Shown: positions 45,248-53,969 of the stretch, piece by piece
How the letters are laid out: each line of letters starts with the position of its first letter
Position numbering within the stretch: the stretch's first letter is position 1
Translations under genes and position numbers: made by a program
Notes under the pieces: generated by a model
Seen by the model: the letters and a program-made list of their open reading frames with translations, nothing else
What the model was told of the DNA's origin: nothing
Database searches by the model: none
Assembly: GCF_008330225.1 (NCBI RefSeq)
Contig: NZ_CP042466.1
Location: forward strand, 1,374,501-1,438,500
Length of the DNA stretch: 64,000 bases
Reading direction: 5' to 3'
Origin: Geobacter sp. FeAm09
Lineage (GTDB): Bacteria; Desulfobacterota; Desulfuromonadia; Geobacterales; Pseudopelobacteraceae

Positions 45248-46852
45248 CTACCCCTTCCCAACCAACCTCTTCCACCCGCTCCCGGCCAACTCCACCAGCC
45301 CGTTGATGGTGCGGGTGTAGAACTTGCGCACCGGCATGCGGTTGACCAGGACCCTCTCGTCCTGCCGCTCCACCGAGACCGGGGCGCCCGGTTCGATGCC
45401 GGCCACCTGCTCGTAATGCTCCCCGTCGATGCCGAAGAGGAAACGATATTTCACCCCCTCCAGCTTGCAGGCCACGATCAGGATCACCACCTCCGGCTGC
45501 CCGGTCTTGTAGTCGAACCGGGCGGTGGCGGTGACGAAGGAGCCTTCCACCAGGGGCGTTGCCGCCAGCAGGGCGTCCAGGGTCGCGTTCTTGGGCTTGA
45601 GCTTGCCCAGGGAGGGGAGGCCCCACGGTTTGTACGGCTCGTGGCGGCGGGCATGGAACCGGTCGCTCCGCTCCAGCAGCGTCACCACGTTGTTGTTGAT
45701 CGGGCCGCCGATGGAGTGGGACAGCCCGGCGTTGAACCCCTGTTCCCGGATCAGGCGGTGGTTCTCCACGATCTGGATCATGCCGGTGGCCCCCAGGGGA
45801 TGGCCGCGCCCCTTCAGGCCGCCGGTCAGGTTGGTGGGGAAGGCCCCGGACGGGCCGGTGAGGGAGTCGTCCAAAAGGGCGTCCATGAGACGGGTGCGGC
45901 TCACGATCCCCAGGTCCACCAGGTTGATGGGGCCGAAGCCGTTGAAGGGGTCGTGCATGTTCACGTGCAGTTTGCCCTCCAGGGTGCGGATGTCCTTGAT
46001 GCCGGCCATGCCGTAGGCGTACCCGGCGGCGATGACCGTGGCCGGGAAGGAGTGGAAGTAGTTGCGGTCGGCGATGGTGGGGATGTCGGTGGCGCTCCCC
46101 ACGCCGCTCACCAGCACGTCCTGGGGCGTGGCGGTGAGGATGACCGCCGCCATGCCGTCGGACATGGGGCAGTAGTCGTGGTAGCGCAGGGGGTACCAGT
46201 AGCGGTAGTTCTTGCCGCTGGCGATCTGGCGGTAGTAGTCCTCCACCTCGATGGTGTTTCGCAGATGGGCGTCCGGGTTTTGGGCGGCGAAGCGCTGGCT
46301 CCGCTGGGTAAGAAGGGCCGCATAGGCGGTCCATTCCTCGTCGGACAGCCCCAGCCGCTCCTTGAGGGCCCTGGCCACCAGTGCCCCGCAGGCCGGCATG
46401 GTCAGGCCGAATTCCGCTTCCTCCCGGTCGATCACCCCGGCGATGATCCGGGTCGATTCCGTGGTGGAGGCGTCGCTCATCTTCTGGATGCCGATGGCCA
46501 GCACATGGTCGAAGCGCCCCGACGCCACCTCCAGGTAGGCGCTCTCGAAGGCCGAGGCGCCGGAGGATGACGCCGTGTCCACCAGCACGGAGCGGGCCCC
46601 GGAGATGCCCAGGATGCCGGCGATCTTGGCCGCGGTATTGTCCACCCCGGAAAAGGCGGAGGGGTTCTGGCTCCCCACCACCACCGCCTCGATATCGCGC
46701 CGCCGCACCGGGCTGCCGCCGAACACCGCCTCGCAGCGTTCGGCCATCTCCAGAAAGGAGAGATTCTCCTTGTCCTTGCCGTTGTAACGCCCCACCGGGG
46801 CCATCCAGGAGGCGGCCACATAGACCGGCCGGGGACGGAATTGGGTGCTCAT
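45248..46852 (-). CDS. Thiolase-fold protein lacking the catalytic cysteine
   Basis: A 534-residue protein of the thiolase superfamily (SCP2-thiolase-like). KNLSFLEMAERC-like N-terminus, AGILGISGARSVLVDTASSSGASAFESAY and GGLKGRGHPLGATGMIQIVENH are recognisable. The nucleophile Cys of NACASG is replaced by Ser (TASSSG), and the C-terminal CxG Cys is also missing, although the His of GHP is kept. The last 100 residues form a DUF35/OB-like domain (EPGAPVSVERQDERVLVNRMPVRKF). It may bind acyl-CoA without condensing it. Confidence 0.75.
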   Translation of the reverse strand: MSTQFRPRPVYVAASWMAPVGRYNGKDKENLSFLEMAERCEAVFGGSPVRRRDIEAVVVGSQNPSAFSGVDNTAAKIAGILGISGARSVLVDTASSSGASAFESAYLEVASGRFDHVLAIGIQKMSDASTTESTRIIAGVIDREEAEFGLTMPACGALVARALKERLGLSDEEWTAYAALLTQRSQRFAAQNPDAHLRNTIEVEDYYRQIASGKNYRYWYPLRYHDYCPMSDGMAAVILTATPQDVLVSGVGSATDIPTIADRNYFHSFPATVIAAGYAYGMAGIKDIRTLEGKLHVNMHDPFNGFGPINLVDLGIVSRTRLMDALLDDSLTGPSGAFPTNLTGGLKGRGHPLGATGMIQIVENHRLIREQGFNAGLSHSIGGPINNNVVTLLERSDRFHARRHEPYKPWGLPSLGKLKPKNATLDALLAATPLVEGSFVTATARFDYKTGQPEVVILIVACKLEGVKYRFLFGIDGEHYEQVAGIEPGAPVSVERQDERVLVNRMPVRKFYTRTINGLVELAGSGWKRLVGKG

Positions 46853-46871
46853 GGTTTCTCTCCTTGTGCAC

Positions 46872-46908
46872 TAAAAGAAAAGAGGCGTCCGGCCAGCCGG
46901 ACGCCTCT
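46872..46908 (-). terminator. Rho-independent terminator (minus strand)
   Basis: A perfect 13-base stem beginning AGAGGCGTCCGGC is followed on the minus strand by TTTCTTTT. It separates the dehydrogenase gene from the thiolase-like gene. Confidence 0.85.
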
Positions 46909-46982
46909 TGCGTATTCCAGATCAAACGCTATCAAACCGCTTTTTCAAGGGGTTTTGGCATTGAACCGGTATCACCGCCCTG

Positions 46983-47124
46983 GCAGACTATTAAAAAACC
47001 CAGGTTGTTCAAAAATAGTCAGATCGTCGCCCCCGCAGAAGCCACTGAGGAGGCGTAGCAGCGCTACGCCGCACGAAAGGGGCGTCGAGGCGGTGGCGAG
47101 ATGGCTGTTTTTCAACAACCTCCT
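46983..47124. repeat. MITE-like dispersed repeat, copy B
   Basis: The reverse-orientation counterpart of 1853-2036, lacking its 40-base insert. Terminal inverted repeats are AGGTTGTTCAAAAATAG and CTGTTTTTCAACAACCT. An internal GCGTAGCAGCGCTACGC palindrome lies in the middle. The minus-strand dehydrogenase gene ends within its last bases. Confidence 0.75.
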
Positions 47125-47985
47125 AACGCAATGCCTTGATGACCGCCGAGAAGTCTTCCTCGCCCCAGCCGGCGTTCACCGCCTTTTCGTAGACCTTGCT
47201 GGCCGCTTCGGCGCCGGGCAGGTTCTGGCCCATGAGGCGGGCGGCATTCAACACCATGTGGAGCTGCTCCAGGACGTATTTGAGGGCCAGGCTGCGCGTG
47301 AAGTCTCCCCGGGCCATGGCGCGTCCCTTGAGATGGAACAGGGGGGAGGCGACGCCGCGGGTGTCGAGCACTTCAAGGATCTTGTCGGCGGTGAAGCCCA
47401 TCTTGTCGCCCAGCACCAGACCTTCCGCCAGTACCTGCACCAGTTCGGCCTGCACCATGTTGACGATGAATTTCATCTTGGTGGCGTCGCCCACTTCGCC
47501 CACATGGATGATGTTGAGGCCGAAGCAGGAAAAGGGCTCGCGGCATCTTCCCACCAGGGAGGGGTCGCCGCCGGTGACGATGGTCATGAGCCCGTTGGCC
47601 GCATGCTCCTTGCTCCCCCACACCGGGGCATCCAGGTACAGGACCCGCTTCTTGCCGCACTCGTCGGCCATCTTCATGGTCGTATCCAGGGAGTGGGACC
47701 CCATGTCCGCCAGGATCGTCCCCCCCCGATGCCGGCCAGGATGCCCTCTTCGCCGAAGAAGAGGCGCCCCAGCTCTTCGCCCTCCGGGACGATGGCGATG
47801 ACCAGGTCCCGGTCCCGCGCGGCTTCTGCGGCCGACGTGGCGGCTTGGGCTCCCAGTTCCACCAGGCTGTTCACGGCGGCGGGGTTCGTATCGAAAACCG
47901 TCAGCTCATAACTCCCCTTGGACAGGTTGGCGGCCATGTGCCGGCCAACGGTGCCAAGTCCGATGAATCCGATTTTTCTCAACAT
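47123..47985 (-). CDS. 3-hydroxyisobutyrate dehydrogenase/GHB-dehydrogenase-type enzyme, frameshifted in a G8 run
   Basis: A beta-hydroxyacid dehydrogenase with the N-terminal Rossmann motif KIGFIGLGTVGRHMAANL (start at 47985). It is in a different frame from the rest: MGSHSLDTTMKMADECGKKRVLYLDAPVWGSKEHAANGLMTIVTGGD...GEVGDATKMKFIVNMVQAELVQVLAEG...LDTRGVASPLFHLKGRAMARGDF. The frames meet in the run of eight C (G on the coding strand) at 47720-47727; six or nine would rejoin them as GIGGTILADMGS. The catalytic Lys of GDATKMKFIVN is present. Reduces succinate semialdehyde or similar. Confidence 0.78.
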
Positions 47986-48117
47986 TATTGCGCCTCCTGA
48001 AATAGCGTTATCGAATGGATGATGGGGGATTCTACCTAATAATCATACCGCTGGCAACCAACAAATCGTGATTCAAACGGTATTTTAAAGTAATCGGGCG
48101 CCTGGCGATGTTCGGCG

Positions 48118-48774
48118 TCAGCGGGATTGGGTCACGCCGACGCGCGCACAGATGTCGCCCAGGCGGCAGATGGAGCAGCGCGGCGATACGGGGTGGCAGA
48201 GGTTCTGGCCGAAAGCCACCAGCAGGTCGTTGATTTCGATCCAGTATTCCTGTGGGAGCTGGGCGCGCAGCGCCATCTCGGTGGCATCGGGGTTCCTGGT
48301 GGCTACGTATCCCCAGCGGTTGCAGATGCGGTGGACATGGGTATCGACACAGATGCCCGGCTTGCCGAACCCCAGGGTCAGCACCAGGTTGGCGGTCTTG
48401 CGTCCCACGCCCCGAAAGGCGAGCAGTGCGTCCAGGTCGTCCGGCACGCGGCCGCCGAACTCCGCCACCAGACGGCGGGAGATCTCCAGGATCTGCTCGG
48501 CCTTGGTGCGGTAGAACCCGGCCGGGTAGATCAATTGGGCGATCTCTTCGGGTGGCAGTCCCTCCATGGCCTCGGGGGTGGGGGCGCGGTCGAAGAGCCG
48601 GGCGGAGGCCCGGGTCGTTACCTCGTCCTTGGTGCGCAGGGAGATGATGCAGGAAACCAGTACCTTGAAGGGGCTGCGGCTGGCTTCGGCGACTACGGTT
48701 ACCGAGGGGGTGCGCCAGGCGCGGGCCTCCTCGCGCAGGATGGTCATGGCGCGATGTATATCGTCCGGTTTCAT
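48118..48774 (-). CDS. nth: Endonuclease III
   Basis: A 218-residue DNA glycosylase/AP lyase for oxidised pyrimidines. The HhH motif LLAFRGVGRKTANLVL has the catalytic Lys, and GICVDTHVHRICNRWG the Asp. The C-terminal [4Fe-4S] loop CHPVSPRCSICRLGDIC is complete. It is divergent from the PHP protein gene 77 bases away. Confidence 0.95.
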   Translation of the reverse strand: MKPDDIHRAMTILREEARAWRTPSVTVVAEASRSPFKVLVSCIISLRTKDEVTTRASARLFDRAPTPEAMEGLPPEEIAQLIYPAGFYRTKAEQILEISRRLVAEFGGRVPDDLDALLAFRGVGRKTANLVLTLGFGKPGICVDTHVHRICNRWGYVATRNPDATEMALRAQLPQEYWIEINDLLVAFGQNLCHPVSPRCSICRLGDICARVGVTQSR

Positions 48775-48851
48775 GGCAAAATAGTACCCGAAGGTGCCAG
48801 GCCATGCAATAGCGCTTTTACTTTTCCTCGGGACCGGGCTACTATAGCGCT

Positions 48852-49733
48852 ATGACAACGGAACAAACCGCCACCATAGACCTGCACGTCCACTCCAGTT
48901 TCTCCGACGGCGCCTTCACCCCATCCCACCTGGTGGAGTTGGCGGCAACGGCGGGGCTGCGTGCCATCGCCATCGCGGACCACGACACGGTGGCCGGCGT
49001 AGCCGAGGGGATCGCCGCCGGGGCAAAACGGGGCATCGAGGTAATCCCGGCCATCGAACTCTCGGTGCAGTTCAAGGCCTACAAGGATGTGCACCTTCTG
49101 GGATACGGCATCGATTGGGGCGACCAGGGCTTGCTGGACCAGTTGCACCGGCTCCGGGAACAACGGGAGCACCGGAGCCACGACATCCTGGCCGCGGTGA
49201 ACGAACGGCTGGCAGGGGAGGGGAGGGCGGCCATCGGGTTCGAAGAAGTGGGAAGACATGCCCGTGACGCCATCGGCAGACCCCACATCGCCCGGGCCAT
49301 GATCGGGCGGGGCTATGTGGATTCGGTCGAGGAGGCCTTCCGGCGCTATCTGGTCCCCTGCAACGTCCCCAAGCGCTACTGGCCCATGGACGACGCCATC
49401 GCCACCATCAGGCGGCTGGGCGGGGTCGCCGTCCTGGCCCACCCCACCAGCGTCAGCACCCTGCGCCCCGAGTTGCGCACCATCATTGCGGAGTTGGCGG
49501 GACTTGGGCTGGACGGGGTCGAGGTGTTCAACAACTTGGCGCTGGCGGAGGAGATGGCGGTACTGCAACGGATTGCCGGGGACCTGGGGCTTGTGGTGAC
49601 CGGCGGTTCGGATTTCCACGGCATCGAAGAGGGGCTGGAAATGGGAAGGGGGCGGGGCGGCATCCGTTTCGACGGCGCGCTCCTCGCCCCCCTGAAAACA
49701 CTTATTGGACAGCGAAAGCGGGGCCGGTCCTGA
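48852..49733 (+). CDS. PHP-domain phosphoesterase (RNase AM/YciV-like)
   Basis: A 293-residue PHP-fold metal-dependent phosphoesterase: IDLHVHSSFSDGAFTPSHLVELAATAGLRAIAIADHDTVAGVAEGI, IEVIPAIELSVQFKAYKDVHLLGYGID and GGVAVLAHPTSVSTLR. The metal-binding His/Asp pattern of the PHP domain is intact, and GGSDFHG ends the active site. Homologues act as 5'-3' nucleotidases or RNases. Its stop codon touches that of the convergent gene. Confidence 0.88.
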   Translation: MTTEQTATIDLHVHSSFSDGAFTPSHLVELAATAGLRAIAIADHDTVAGVAEGIAAGAKRGIEVIPAIELSVQFKAYKDVHLLGYGIDWGDQGLLDQLHRLREQREHRSHDILAAVNERLAGEGRAAIGFEEVGRHARDAIGRPHIARAMIGRGYVDSVEEAFRRYLVPCNVPKRYWPMDDAIATIRRLGGVAVLAHPTSVSTLRPELRTIIAELAGLGLDGVEVFNNLALAEEMAVLQRIAGDLGLVVTGGSDFHGIEEGLEMGRGRGGIRFDGALLAPLKTLIGQRKRGRS

Positions 49734-50564
49734 TCAGCTCCGGTCCTTGTAGGCCTTGTAGTTGACCACCTGGATATCCTCCTGCACCGACTTGACCCCT
49801 TTCACCGCCCCGGCGATCCTGATGGCCTCCTTCTTTTCCTTTTCCGAGGCCAAGTAACCGCTGAGATGCACCTTGCCCTTGGCGGCAACCTGGATGGTGA
49901 AGGGGCGGTAGTCCAGATCGGCCGAGTTCAGGAGGGCGGTCTCGATCTTCTTCATCAGGATGGTGTTGTCGATCAACTCTACGGCAGCCTTGTCCGCCTC
50001 CTTGAGATGGGGGTCCCGGGCCGCCGCCACGATGCACTCCACAATGGCCTCTTCCGCCATGCGCGAGGTGTTGAACACGAGGTCGTATCCCAGGGGATCG
50101 TGCCAGTCCCGGTCGAAGTAGAAATGGATGAAGCCGCCCCGCTGATGGTCGCTGCGGCGGATCATGGACCGGGCCATGTCGGGGTCGATCCACTCCCGCT
50201 CGGCGAAGCGCTCGGCCCGCTCCTCGAAATCGGCGATGAAACGGAGCCTGAGCACGTTGCGGCACTCCTTGAGCAGGTCCTGGCCGCCGCGGCCGTAGAG
50301 GATCACATTCCCCTTGCGGGCGAAATCCAGCAGGATGAGTTCCACCGAGTTGAGGGCCGCGGCCCGTTTGCGGTCTTCTACCGTGATGTAGGAGGGGGGT
50401 TTTTCGTCAACCATCTGGAGCAGGTCGGCCGTAAGGCCGTATTTGGAGGCGATGGCGCTGATCCGGGCGCCATCCACAAAGGTATACTTGAGCCGCTTGG
50501 CAACCTCTTCCGCAATGTGATACGCCCCGGTGCCCATTTCCCGCGAAAACGTAATGACTGCCAT
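49734..50564 (-). CDS. Cytidylate-kinase-like protein fused to a BON domain
   Basis: A 276-residue protein. Residues 1-190 are a cytidylate-kinase-like domain (MAVITFSREMGTGAYHIAEEVAKRLKYTFVDG), where the P-loop GxxGxGK is degraded to REMGTGAYHIA. Residues 200-276 are a BON domain (KKIETALLNSADLDYRPFTIQVAAKGKVHLSGYLASEKEKKEAIRIAGAVKGVKSVQEDIQV). BON domains bind membranes or lipids and usually occur in secreted proteins, but no signal peptide is seen. GGAGGT precedes ATG 50564. Function unknown. Confidence 0.75.
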   Translation of the reverse strand: MAVITFSREMGTGAYHIAEEVAKRLKYTFVDGARISAIASKYGLTADLLQMVDEKPPSYITVEDRKRAAALNSVELILLDFARKGNVILYGRGGQDLLKECRNVLRLRFIADFEERAERFAEREWIDPDMARSMIRRSDHQRGGFIHFYFDRDWHDPLGYDLVFNTSRMAEEAIVECIVAAARDPHLKEADKAAVELIDNTILMKKIETALLNSADLDYRPFTIQVAAKGKVHLSGYLASEKEKKEAIRIAGAVKGVKSVQEDIQVVNYKAYKDRS

Positions 50565-50656
50565 CAATAAACCTCCCTGCTGGATGAGCGTTGACAGCGC
50601 TATATAGCACGTTGTGGTTGCGTATACAAGGGGGCAGTGATAACCTTGTGCCCGGA

Positions 50657-51277
50657 ATGACTCTCGAGGAGGTTCCGCTGCCGGACTACTGCGTCTTCAT
50701 ACTCCGTTTCCTGGTCTTTGCCGCCGTGCACTCCCTCTTTGCCACCACCGGGGTCAAGGGAGCCGTTGCCCGGCTGTGCCACGGCGAGCCCCGGGGCTAC
50801 CGCCTTGCCTACAACCTGTCCTCCCTGGTGCTGTTCGGCTGGGTGATGGCCGCTTTCCGCTCATCGCCGGTACTCTATTTCGCCCCCGGCGTCTGGAGCC
50901 TGGTCATGTATCTGGGACAACTCGTCTGCGCGGTGATTCTGGTGGATTGCCTGCGCCGGACCGGGGCGGGCGACTTCCTGGGCATCAGCCAGTTCGGCGC
51001 GGGCCGGGCCGAAAGCCCCCGCCTGGTTACCGACGGCTACTATGCCATGGTGCGCCACCCCCTGTACCTCTTTTCCACCGCTTTCCTCCTGCTCAACCCG
51101 GTCATGACCGCCCAGTGGCTCCTTTTGACCTGCCTTGCGGCGGCCTATTTCGTCGTCGGCGGCTTGATCGAGGAGCGCCGTCTTCTGAAGGAATTCGGGG
51201 ACGAATACCGCCGCTACCGCCACCGGACCCCCTTCATCATCCCTGCGGTCAGGGTCAGGCGACCGCATTCACCCTGA
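50657..51277 (+). CDS. Isoprenylcysteine-carboxyl-methyltransferase-like membrane protein
   Basis: A 206-residue membrane protein of the ICMT/NnrU-like type with about five hydrophobic segments. The signature region is PRLVTDGYYAMVRHPLYLFSTAFLLLNP, with EERRLLKEFGDEYRRYRHRTPFIIP at the C-terminus, which is the SAM-binding pattern of the family. Many such proteins have unknown methyl acceptors. It overlaps the convergent mgtC-like gene by 23 bases at the 3' end. Confidence 0.8.
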   Translation: MTLEEVPLPDYCVFILRFLVFAAVHSLFATTGVKGAVARLCHGEPRGYRLAYNLSSLVLFGWVMAAFRSSPVLYFAPGVWSLVMYLGQLVCAVILVDCLRRTGAGDFLGISQFGAGRAESPRLVTDGYYAMVRHPLYLFSTAFLLLNPVMTAQWLLLTCLAAAYFVVGGLIEERRLLKEFGDEYRRYRHRTPFIIPAVRVRRPHSP

Positions 51278-51971
51278 TGGTCACATCCTTGACGCCCTGG
51301 ATGGCCGAGACGCTCTCCAGGGCGTCAACCGCCAGCTCCCGCCCGTGCAGCTTGAGCTGGAATTCGTAGACCAGGAGCCCCGCAACCGGACGCCGCTCCA
51401 TGCCGAGCAGCGTCATCCTGTAGCCGCCCGCCTGAACCGCCTTGGTAATCCGTTCCAGTTGCCCGCTGCTGTCGTCGCTGTGGACCGTGAGGATGGCATA
51501 GGTGTCCCGGGAGAGCATCCCCTCGATCTTTTTCAGCGCAATAAGGCTTACGAGGGCAATGGCGGTCACCAGGGCCGAGAGCGCGAACAGCCCGACACCG
51601 CAGGCGACCCCCACGGCCGCGGCGACCCAGAGGCAGGCCGCGGTGGTCAGGCCTCGCACCGACGTCCGTTCCCTGATGATCGCGCCGGCCCCCAAAAAAC
51701 CGATTCCCGTCACGACCTGGGCCGCCACCCGGCCGGCGTCGATTCCCACCGGCACCATGCCGCCGAAGTTGCCGAAGGTGCGGTAGAAACTGATGGACAC
51801 GGCCACGAACAGGGCAGAGCCGAGGGATACCAGCAGGTGGGTCCTGAAACCGGCCGGCCGGCCGTGAATTTCCCGCTCCAGGCCGATGAGCGCACCGAAC
51901 AGAGCCGCCAGCAGGAGGCGTCCCGTCATCTGGTAGTCGAAGTCAACGGGCAACATGGCAATGGGCGTCAT
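51255..51971 (-). CDS. MgtC/SapB-family membrane protein
   Basis: A 238-residue protein with the MgtC signature GRLLLAALFGALIGLEREIHGRPAGFRTHLLVSLGSALFVAVS and GAGAIIRERTSVRGLTTAACLWVAAAVGVACG. The C-terminal cytoplasmic ACT-like part (LTVHSDDSSGQLERITKAVQAGGYRM) is present. MgtC proteins are linked to Mg2+ limitation and ATP-synthase control in other bacteria. Its ATG overlaps the end of the upstream GTPase gene by 4 bases. Confidence 0.9.
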   Translation of the reverse strand: MTPIAMLPVDFDYQMTGRLLLAALFGALIGLEREIHGRPAGFRTHLLVSLGSALFVAVSISFYRTFGNFGGMVPVGIDAGRVAAQVVTGIGFLGAGAIIRERTSVRGLTTAACLWVAAAVGVACGVGLFALSALVTAIALVSLIALKKIEGMLSRDTYAILTVHSDDSSGQLERITKAVQAGGYRMTLLGMERRPVAGLLVYEFQLKLHGRELAVDALESVSAIQGVKDVTIRVNAVA

Positions 51972-52885
51972 GGTACGTCCGTATCGGGTCCGATGGCGAC
52001 CGTCAGCACAAGCCGCCGCGTCTGCCCGTGGAGGGAGATGGCCAGGGGAATCCGCACGCTGCCGTCGGCCAGGGGCACCGCCTCATCGGCCAACGTCACC
52101 TGGAGATCGACCAGGGATTCGGTTTCCGGCGGCAGGGGGGCAGCGGTCTCCTCTTCAGCGGTGGCGGGGGGAGGGGGGCTCTGAGCCGGCGGCGCATCGA
52201 CGGGGCTGTCCGACCGCGCGGGCGGCTCGTGGGATGGGGGCGGTACGACCTGGGGGGCTGCCACGGAGGAGGGGGGGAGGGGAGCCGGTTCGGCGTGCAG
52301 GGTATGTTCCTCCCCGACCCGCTCCATGATCTGGCGGGAGAGGGCCGAGAAGGTTTCCAGCACCCCCTCGCCGTTCAGCGCGGTGGAGAGGCAGGCCGTG
52401 AGGTGCTCAACCTCCAGCAGGGCCGCGGTTGCCTCCGCGTTCGCCGCCTCGGCCCGATCCGCCTTGTTCACCTGCAGAACCGCCGGCATGTCGTTCAGGC
52501 TCATGCCGTATGAGGCCAGGTAATCGCGCAAGCGCTCCACACTCTGCCGCCCCGCCGTGGCGGCCTCTGCGGCGTCCGCCACCAGCACCACCCCGTCGGC
52601 CCCCTTGAGGGTCATCTTCCAGGCCGCCGGATTGACCACCCGACCCGGCAGGGTATAGATGTGGAAACGGATGCGATAACCGCCGAACACCGGTTGCTCG
52701 AACGGGCAGAAGTCGAAGAAGAGCAGGGAGCCGCCGCTGGCCGGCAATGTTTTCAGTTCGCCGCGCAGCGATGGCTTGATCCTTTCGTACAGGTAGTGCA
52801 GGGAGGTGCCTTTGCCGGCCCCTTCATGCCCGTAGTAGACGATCTTGGCGTTGATCTCGCGTTTGGCGTTGTTGATGATGGCCAT
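51968..52885 (-). CDS. MglA-like Ras GTPase with long Pro-rich tail
   Basis: A 305-residue GTPase of the MglA type: INAKIVYYGHEGAGKGTSLHYLYERI carries the P-loop region, FHIYTLPGRVVNPAAWKMTLKGADGVVLVADA the switch II segment, and VLQVNKAD the base motif. The P-loop reads GHEGAGKGTS, not the usual GKT/S right after the Lys, so nucleotide handling may differ. A Pro/Ala-rich linker (HEPPARSDSPVD...) leads to a beta-rich C-terminal domain. ATG 52885 has GAGCTGGA upstream. Confidence 0.75.
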   Translation of the reverse strand: MAIINNAKREINAKIVYYGHEGAGKGTSLHYLYERIKPSLRGELKTLPASGGSLLFFDFCPFEQPVFGGYRIRFHIYTLPGRVVNPAAWKMTLKGADGVVLVADAAEAATAGRQSVERLRDYLASYGMSLNDMPAVLQVNKADRAEAANAEATAALLEVEHLTACLSTALNGEGVLETFSALSRQIMERVGEEHTLHAEPAPLPPSSVAAPQVVPPPSHEPPARSDSPVDAPPAQSPPPPATAEEETAAPLPPETESLVDLQVTLADEAVPLADGSVRIPLAISLHGQTRRLVLTVAIGPDTDVP

Positions 52886-52969
52886 TCCAGCTCCCGGTTC
52901 TTCCATCGAATATGTTCATAGCAGATGAGTTGTTTCGTTTCCTGTCTGTTTCCGGCAGCCACCCGGCGC

Positions 52970-53842
52970 TTAACGCTTCTTGTTGAGCAGTATGCGTCGC
53001 GCCTGGGTTGAGATGACCGATGAAACATTCTTGCTTTTGGCGTAGCCGGCAATATCCTTATCACTCAGGGTGGGGAGGTAGCGCAACGCGTTCTGGACCG
53101 GCGTACGGTGATTGTCCACCAGTGCCTTGCGGATGCTGTAGTTTTTGACCCATTCCTTGTTGGCGCAGATCAGTCGCATGATCTCGTCGTTCTGGATGCC
53201 CGATTTCAGCAGGGTCACGACCTCGGCCTCGGTCATGCGCGGGTTTTTGACGACGCTTCCCGAAACGAGCTTGTTCGAATCCTTGACCAGGATCGAACGC
53301 CATTCCTTGTCGCCGGTCAGGGCCATCTTGATCTTCTCGGCAATGCCCATCACCTGGGCCATCTGGTACTTGCTCTGGAACTCCTCCCCGGTTTCATCCA
53401 CCGGGTCATCGCCCTCTTCTTCCGGTTCTTCAGGACCTTGGGAGCCGGCGGCAGACGGCGCGACACCGCCCCGCAGGAGGAGCGCCCTCTCCAGAAAAGA
53501 ACGGGCCGGTGCGGAAAGCTGCTCGTTCCCCAGGAGCGCTTCCGCGATGCCCTGCCGCTGATGATGGACCTTGGCGATGGCATCCAGGAGCGCCGGATGA
53601 GCCGCGGGCGAACAGGCCACGGCGAACAGCGTCTCCTCGGGCAGCAGAGAAAACGCCGCCTGCGCTGCCGCCTTGACCGTGGCGTCTTCATCCCTCATCA
53701 GGCAGAAGACGAGCATGAACCGGTCGAACGGCTCAAGGCCCGGGGCATTGCCGAGGGACTGGAGCCGCTCCCCGGCGCTGAGCCCCGGACGAAGGCAGGC
53801 CGCCACGGGCGGGGATATTTTCAGCTTGATCGTCTCGGCCAT
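52970..53842 (-). CDS. HEAT-like helical protein, unknown function
   Basis: A 290-residue, mostly alpha-helical protein. LKISPPVAACLRPGLSAGERLQSLGNAPGLEPFDRFMLVFCLMRDEDATVKAAAQAAFSLLPEE resembles HEAT repeats. An acidic linker (GPEEPEEEGDDPVDETGEE) precedes a second helical part (EWVKNYSIRKALVDNHRTPVQNALRYLPTLSDKDIAGYAKSK). It lies just upstream (in reading direction) of the MglA-like GTPase gene, so it may be an effector or partner; that is inference. Confidence 0.6.
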   Translation of the reverse strand: MAETIKLKISPPVAACLRPGLSAGERLQSLGNAPGLEPFDRFMLVFCLMRDEDATVKAAAQAAFSLLPEETLFAVACSPAAHPALLDAIAKVHHQRQGIAEALLGNEQLSAPARSFLERALLLRGGVAPSAAGSQGPEEPEEEGDDPVDETGEEFQSKYQMAQVMGIAEKIKMALTGDKEWRSILVKDSNKLVSGSVVKNPRMTEAEVVTLLKSGIQNDEIMRLICANKEWVKNYSIRKALVDNHRTPVQNALRYLPTLSDKDIAGYAKSKNVSSVISTQARRILLNKKR

Positions 53843-53969
53843 AATCCTCGTATTGTATGCGGTTGCGCACATCGTGCCGCCCGGGACGGGGACAGCCGCG
53901 TTCCTTCCCTGTCCGTGACACCGGGGCATACCGGGGAAGACCCCGCAGCACGCCCCGGCGCATCGGCGC

